Shown here: in pieces, positions 40,104 to 43,170 of the stretch | How positions within the stretch are numbered: the first letter of the stretch is position 1 | Layout of the letters: each line of letters opens with the position of its first letter | NCBI GenBank assembly: GCA_002305575.1 | Contig: DBPP01000011.1 | Coordinates: 8,169 to 51,338, forward strand | Direction of reading: 5' to 3' | Length of the DNA stretch: 43,170 nt | Source of the DNA: Ruminococcaceae bacterium UBA1417 | GTDB taxonomy: Bacteria; Bacillota; Clostridia; Oscillospirales; Acutalibacteraceae | Notes under the pieces: generated by a model | What the model was told of the DNA's origin: nothing | Seen by the model: the letters and a program-made list of their open reading frames with translations, nothing else | Databases searched by the model: none | Translations under genes and position numbers: made by a program

Positions 40104-41699
40104 TTACCCCCTTTGCAGTTGAATCGAACAGGTAAAACGCAGCAGATTGTTCGCGGTCTTGAACGGATACTCGATGGCGTAGCTCGCCTCAATCGTCTCT
40201 CCGGCGGCGGGCGGATTTGTGAGCTTCAAACCGGGCACCGTCTTTCCAAGGAAGAAGGTGCAGCGATAGGATAGCCCGTCTCGCTCGGAAGCAGAGTTGT
40301 AGTTGCTGTAAATCGAATACGACCAAGTATAGTTTGGAATGTATACGCGCCAATACTGCGCTGAAACGGCAGTCCACGACCACACCTGTGATTCTCTGGT
40401 ATATGCCACTGCAGTCCAGTTAACGTTATCCGCCGAATACTCGATCACCAGATTGTCTATCTGAGACGACGGCACAGTAATAGGATTGATTTTCAGCCGG
40501 TTGCACTCCTTCGCCGAGAGGAAGTCGATCCATATCGGCTTTTCCGCAGTGATAGAGCAGGAGGTTGGGTATTCCTTAACGCCACCGCAGTTCCACCATG
40601 CCAGAGGGTCATAATAGGTATAGGTGCTTGTGGGCGGGGTCAATTCCTTCAAATTGCCGAACTGTACGTTGTCGTCCTTTGTCGTAAGTGCTGCCGTATG
40701 ATAGTTTTCGTACCAGTCGCCGCAGTTGCTCTCGCAGTCGACGGTGAAATCCGTCCCAGCCGTCAGCTCCACATCGTTTACGAACACACGCGGAGTACCA
40801 GCCTGTATCAATGGACACTTAATATTGAACTCGGTCGTTTCGCCATCGCCCTCGCCAATGACCAGATGCTCTACCGGGTAAGGTGGGAACACCTCGTGAT
40901 TGGGAAAAGTGAAAGCTCCGAAGCCAGCGATGCCGAGTTGCTTCACAATACGGTTGTTGCATTCCGCGTCGAGGAAGGTCGTGACCGGCAAATCAAGCTG
41001 CAGGGTGGTCATACTGCCGGTTCCACTGAGGGAATAGGACTTAGCGCTTGTATATTTGGTCGTCAGCTGTGACGAGTATTCCAGAGGATACCTGCCAAAG
41101 CGCACAGTGCTGTCATAACCGCCTGTGAGCAACCAACGAACAAGATAGTTATTTTCGGCGATCGGGTAAATCGCGTCCGTACCGAAGCCGGAGGGCGTAT
41201 AGGTGGCATAGAAGGTCGCAGTGATGTACACCACATCAACATCGGTTTTTGCAATGGCGATCTGGTTGCCCTCGGAATCCTGCAGCATTGCATGGGTCAT
41301 CAGGTAATAATAGCTCGACCAGGTACCGCTGTAATAACCTTCTAAGCCGACCTCCGTTATATTACTGCCGTTGCATTCAGTGGCTTCCAGCTTGATCTGC
41401 TTTGTAGTATGAGAAGTCGGATATTCATATACCGTTTCCAATGTGGTGACGCTTTTTCGCGTCAGATGCGTAAAAAGAGCCGTGTCGGTGATTGCCGGAG
41501 TGCCCGTACCTGTTCCGAGCGCAATATACCGAAGCAGATCGGCGCTCACTCCAAGCGGAGAGCCGGTCAACCTTGAGCTAAAGTAGTAATTGACGATAAC
41601 GTTGTAGGCATACGCCTTTTGCTTGAGCTCACCGGTCGCGGCATCTACGACTTCAATTTCAAATTTGTTGTGCAGAAGCACTTTCTCTTTTGCCTGCAT
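40104..41699 (-). CDS. Putative phage tail fibre protein with discoidin-like carbohydrate-binding region
   Basis: A 531-residue structural protein. The N-terminal section (MQAKEKVLLHNKFEIEVVDA) is like that of clostridial phage tail proteins. Residues near 385-460 have the pattern FLSAKECNRLKI, LVIEYSADNVNWTAV and AQYWRVYI, resembling the F5/8 type C (discoidin) fold that binds sugars. A KTVPGLKLTNPPAAGETIEA end follows. The ATG at 41699 is preferred because GAGG is 9 bases upstream; an in-frame ATG at 41714 is possible. Confidence 0.6.
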   Translation of the reverse strand: MQAKEKVLLHNKFEIEVVDAATGELKQKAYAYNVIVNYYFSSRLTGSPLGVSADLLRYIALGTGTGTPAITDTALFTHLTRKSVTTLETVYEYPTSHTTKQIKLEATECNGSNITEVGLEGYYSGTWSSYYYLMTHAMLQDSEGNQIAIAKTDVDVVYITATFYATYTPSGFGTDAIYPIAENNYLVRWLLTGGYDSTVRFGRYPLEYSSQLTTKYTSAKSYSLSGTGSMTTLQLDLPVTTFLDAECNNRIVKQLGIAGFGAFTFPNHEVFPPYPVEHLVIGEGDGETTEFNIKCPLIQAGTPRVFVNDVELTAGTDFTVDCESNCGDWYENYHTAALTTKDDNVQFGNLKELTPPTSTYTYYDPLAWWNCGGVKEYPTSCSITAEKPIWIDFLSAKECNRLKINPITVPSSQIDNLVIEYSADNVNWTAVAYTRESQVWSWTAVSAQYWRVYIPNYTWSYSIYSNYNSASERDGLSYRCTFFLGKTVPGLKLTNPPAAGETIEASYAIEYPFKTANNLLRFTCSIQLQRG

Positions 41700-41715
41700 A
41701 TATGAAAACCTCATA

Positions 41716-43119
41716 TTAAATCGGCAAGGTGGATACCGGTTTTAGTTCCATGCTTGCCGATGATATCGTAATGGCAGCCGTGCTCGGTTCGTCGAACAGG
41801 CTCGTAAACACCGCGTCGTCAATCCACATTCTTGCATTCAGCGTAGAAACCGTAATGGTATCATGAGCGTAAGCATCGTGACGAATAGTTTCTGCCGAGG
41901 CGACATAGGTCAATGCCGGTAGAAACCAGCGCTGCTCATGGTGCTTGTAATACCACAGCCGCCGGTGCGTTGGAATCGTAACCGTGACCTCCAGCGTCCT
42001 TCGGATATCCGCGCTCGTGTATAAAACGAAGGCCTGCAGCGCGGCGTCGTAGTCGCAAGACGCCACGGTAACGCCACTCACTGACAGCTTGCAGCCCTCC
42101 AGAAAGGAAGCGTCCGGAGTTCCATAAACGGGGCGGCTCACAAACACCTTGAAGCCATAGCAGGCGAAGCCCTCGTCGCGATTCAGCTTTTCTATTCCAG
42201 TGACTTCAAGCTCACCGCTGTCCGCCGTATCAATGATTCCGTAGGGCAAGAGCGCTGCAATTCCCGCCGTTTCCCTTGTGCTTCCGTATTTTCGTGTAAT
42301 ATCCGGCAGCGACATCCTCGCATTTGCCGTGTTGATATGCATGGACTCCGGCCTTACGCTCATTCCGGCGTAGTTGCGGTGTGTCAGCGTCAGCAGCATA
42401 TTGCCGCTGTTCTGCGTAAGAAAACCGACGCGGAAATCGTTGGTGCGGATAACCGAAAGCGTTGTATTGCCTGTGCCGAGCGTCGTCACCTCGTGCTCCG
42501 TCTCCCAGATATATGAGCCGTCCGACTGGCAGCAGAGGGCGCGGTAATACACACGTCCTTCACGGATATAGCCGATGATAAGCCCTTGGTCAAGGTCGAT
42601 ATCCACGCTCGATTGCCAGCCCTTGCAGGCGGATATCTGCGACACGCCCGCTGCCAGAAGTGCCCGCGTAGAATCGTCTCGCCAATACTGCACATAGAGA
42701 TTCCCGTCGCGGACAAAGAAGATATATGGGAACTCGTCGGTTTCGAGATAGTACCATTCCTGTGCGGCATTCATCTTCCATGTGCCGCCAAATTCCAGAG
42801 CCACATCGGAGGCCGCGCCGAACACAAATTGCCGCTCCCATTTGAAGTCGAAACCCGCTGGGAACTTGCGCATATACATGGTGGCTATGCCGTCATCCAG
42901 ACAGAGCGCGTAAGCAAGAGAGAGGTCTTTATCTCCAGACATCTGCCGAACGGCGACATCTCCAAGCGCCGGAGCAATGTCCTCGTGAATGGGCTCCGAC
43001 AGCAAAGAATTGACCGAGGTCTGCGTCGCCACGACGCGGAGCTTTGCCATACTGTCGGTACTTTCCACCTTGAACTGATTTTTCAGCTTTTCCTTGAGTG
43101 CGGCGGGGATACTTCTCAT
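41716..43119 (-). CDS. Putative phage tail/fibre protein
   Basis: A 467-residue protein, mainly beta-strand-like with many aromatic residues (for example YIFFVRDGNLYVQYW, RRLWYYKHHEQRWFLP). It begins MRSIPAALKEKLKNQFKVES. No domain is recognised. It overlaps the end of the truncated upstream gene by ATGA, and the next gene begins just after its stop. Confidence 0.55.
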   Translation of the reverse strand: MRSIPAALKEKLKNQFKVESTDSMAKLRVVATQTSVNSLLSEPIHEDIAPALGDVAVRQMSGDKDLSLAYALCLDDGIATMYMRKFPAGFDFKWERQFVFGAASDVALEFGGTWKMNAAQEWYYLETDEFPYIFFVRDGNLYVQYWRDDSTRALLAAGVSQISACKGWQSSVDIDLDQGLIIGYIREGRVYYRALCCQSDGSYIWETEHEVTTLGTGNTTLSVIRTNDFRVGFLTQNSGNMLLTLTHRNYAGMSVRPESMHINTANARMSLPDITRKYGSTRETAGIAALLPYGIIDTADSGELEVTGIEKLNRDEGFACYGFKVFVSRPVYGTPDASFLEGCKLSVSGVTVASCDYDAALQAFVLYTSADIRRTLEVTVTIPTHRRLWYYKHHEQRWFLPALTYVASAETIRHDAYAHDTITVSTLNARMWIDDAVFTSLFDEPSTAAITISSASMELKPVSTLPI

Positions 43120-43170
43120 GGTTCGCTCACCTCGCTTACAGCGGCAAGGGTGGCTTCAACCTTGTACCAG
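43116..43170 (-). CDS. C-terminal fragment of an upstream phage gene, cut by the right edge
   Basis: The last 17 codons and stop of a gene whose body lies outside the window. It ends with WYKVEATLAAVSEVSEP and overlaps the next start by ATGA, like the neighbouring structural genes. Confidence 0.6.
   Translation of the reverse strand, partial: WYKVEATLAAVSEVSEP

Larger units (their letters stand above)
33728..43170. mobile_element. End of a prophage, incomplete at the right edge
   Basis: A leftward run of tail-region genes, holin, endolysin and a recombinase cassette ends next to tRNA-Ala. The left boundary lies somewhere in 33728-33958, a gene-free stretch with three TGTGTTCA repeats; the exact att site cannot be read without the other end. 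The DNA here is less GC-rich in the recombinase part than in the flanking chromosome. Confidence 0.8.

Noticed and set aside
1..43170. CRISPR arrays, rRNA genes or insertion sequences.
   Set aside because: No regularly spaced repeats, rRNA-like segments or transposase frames with terminal inverted repeats were seen.

Overview
The window looks like a chromosomal segment of a high-GC Clostridia bacterium, probably a gut Oscillospiraceae/Ruminococcaceae-type Firmicute. Evidence: AGGAGG-type ribosome sites, frequent TTG starts, a bacterial-Firmicute set of sugar ABC components without a local ATPase, a SpoVB-type flippase, a CBS-DRTGG-DHH pyrophosphatase, and a clostridial-type prophage end with tandem large serine recombinases. 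The species cannot be named from the sequence alone.

Layout. (1) 1-3191, minus: two paralogous SAM methyltransferases followed by two Dpp/Nik-type ABC permeases, running off the left edge. A divergent CsoR/InrS-like metal sensor gene (3641-3967) faces this operon across a C6G6 operator that lies between two divergent promoters. The methyltransferase operon has a long leader containing an intrinsic terminator. (2) 4121-18818: carbohydrate-use genes: an MFS transporter, a sugar-phosphate isomerase-like TIM barrel, a lipoprotein plus two permeases of the LplABC type, a carboxylesterase, a second TIM-barrel isomerase and a Gfo/Idh/MocA dehydrogenase. Housekeeping genes are interleaved: SpoVB-like flippase, prmA, a double GNAT protein and an HD hydrolase. 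(3) 19088-20919, minus: proS and acpP. (4) 21091-29534, plus: a near-complete aromatic amino acid block, aroE-aroK and then DAHP synthase-tyrA-aroB-aroA-aroC-pheA, followed by a GNAT gene and a nested terminator. (5) 30335-33500: CBS pyrophosphatase and a MATE exporter, then tRNA-Ala(CGC). (6) about 33.7 kb to the right edge, minus: the end of a prophage, with tail-region proteins, holin, endolysin and a four-gene overlapping cassette with two serine recombinases.

The two strongest regulatory findings are these. First, the DAHP synthase operon starts with its own promoter, a short open frame very rich in Tyr and Phe codons, and an intrinsic terminator: a classical leader-peptide attenuator, which is not the usual mechanism in Firmicutes. 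Second, the methyltransferase/ABC operon is apparently under a sensor with the His-Cys-His-Cys ligand set seen in the nickel sensor InrS, which suggests an undescribed metal or metal-chelate uptake system that involves small-molecule methylation.

All function calls come from reading motifs; no database search was run.
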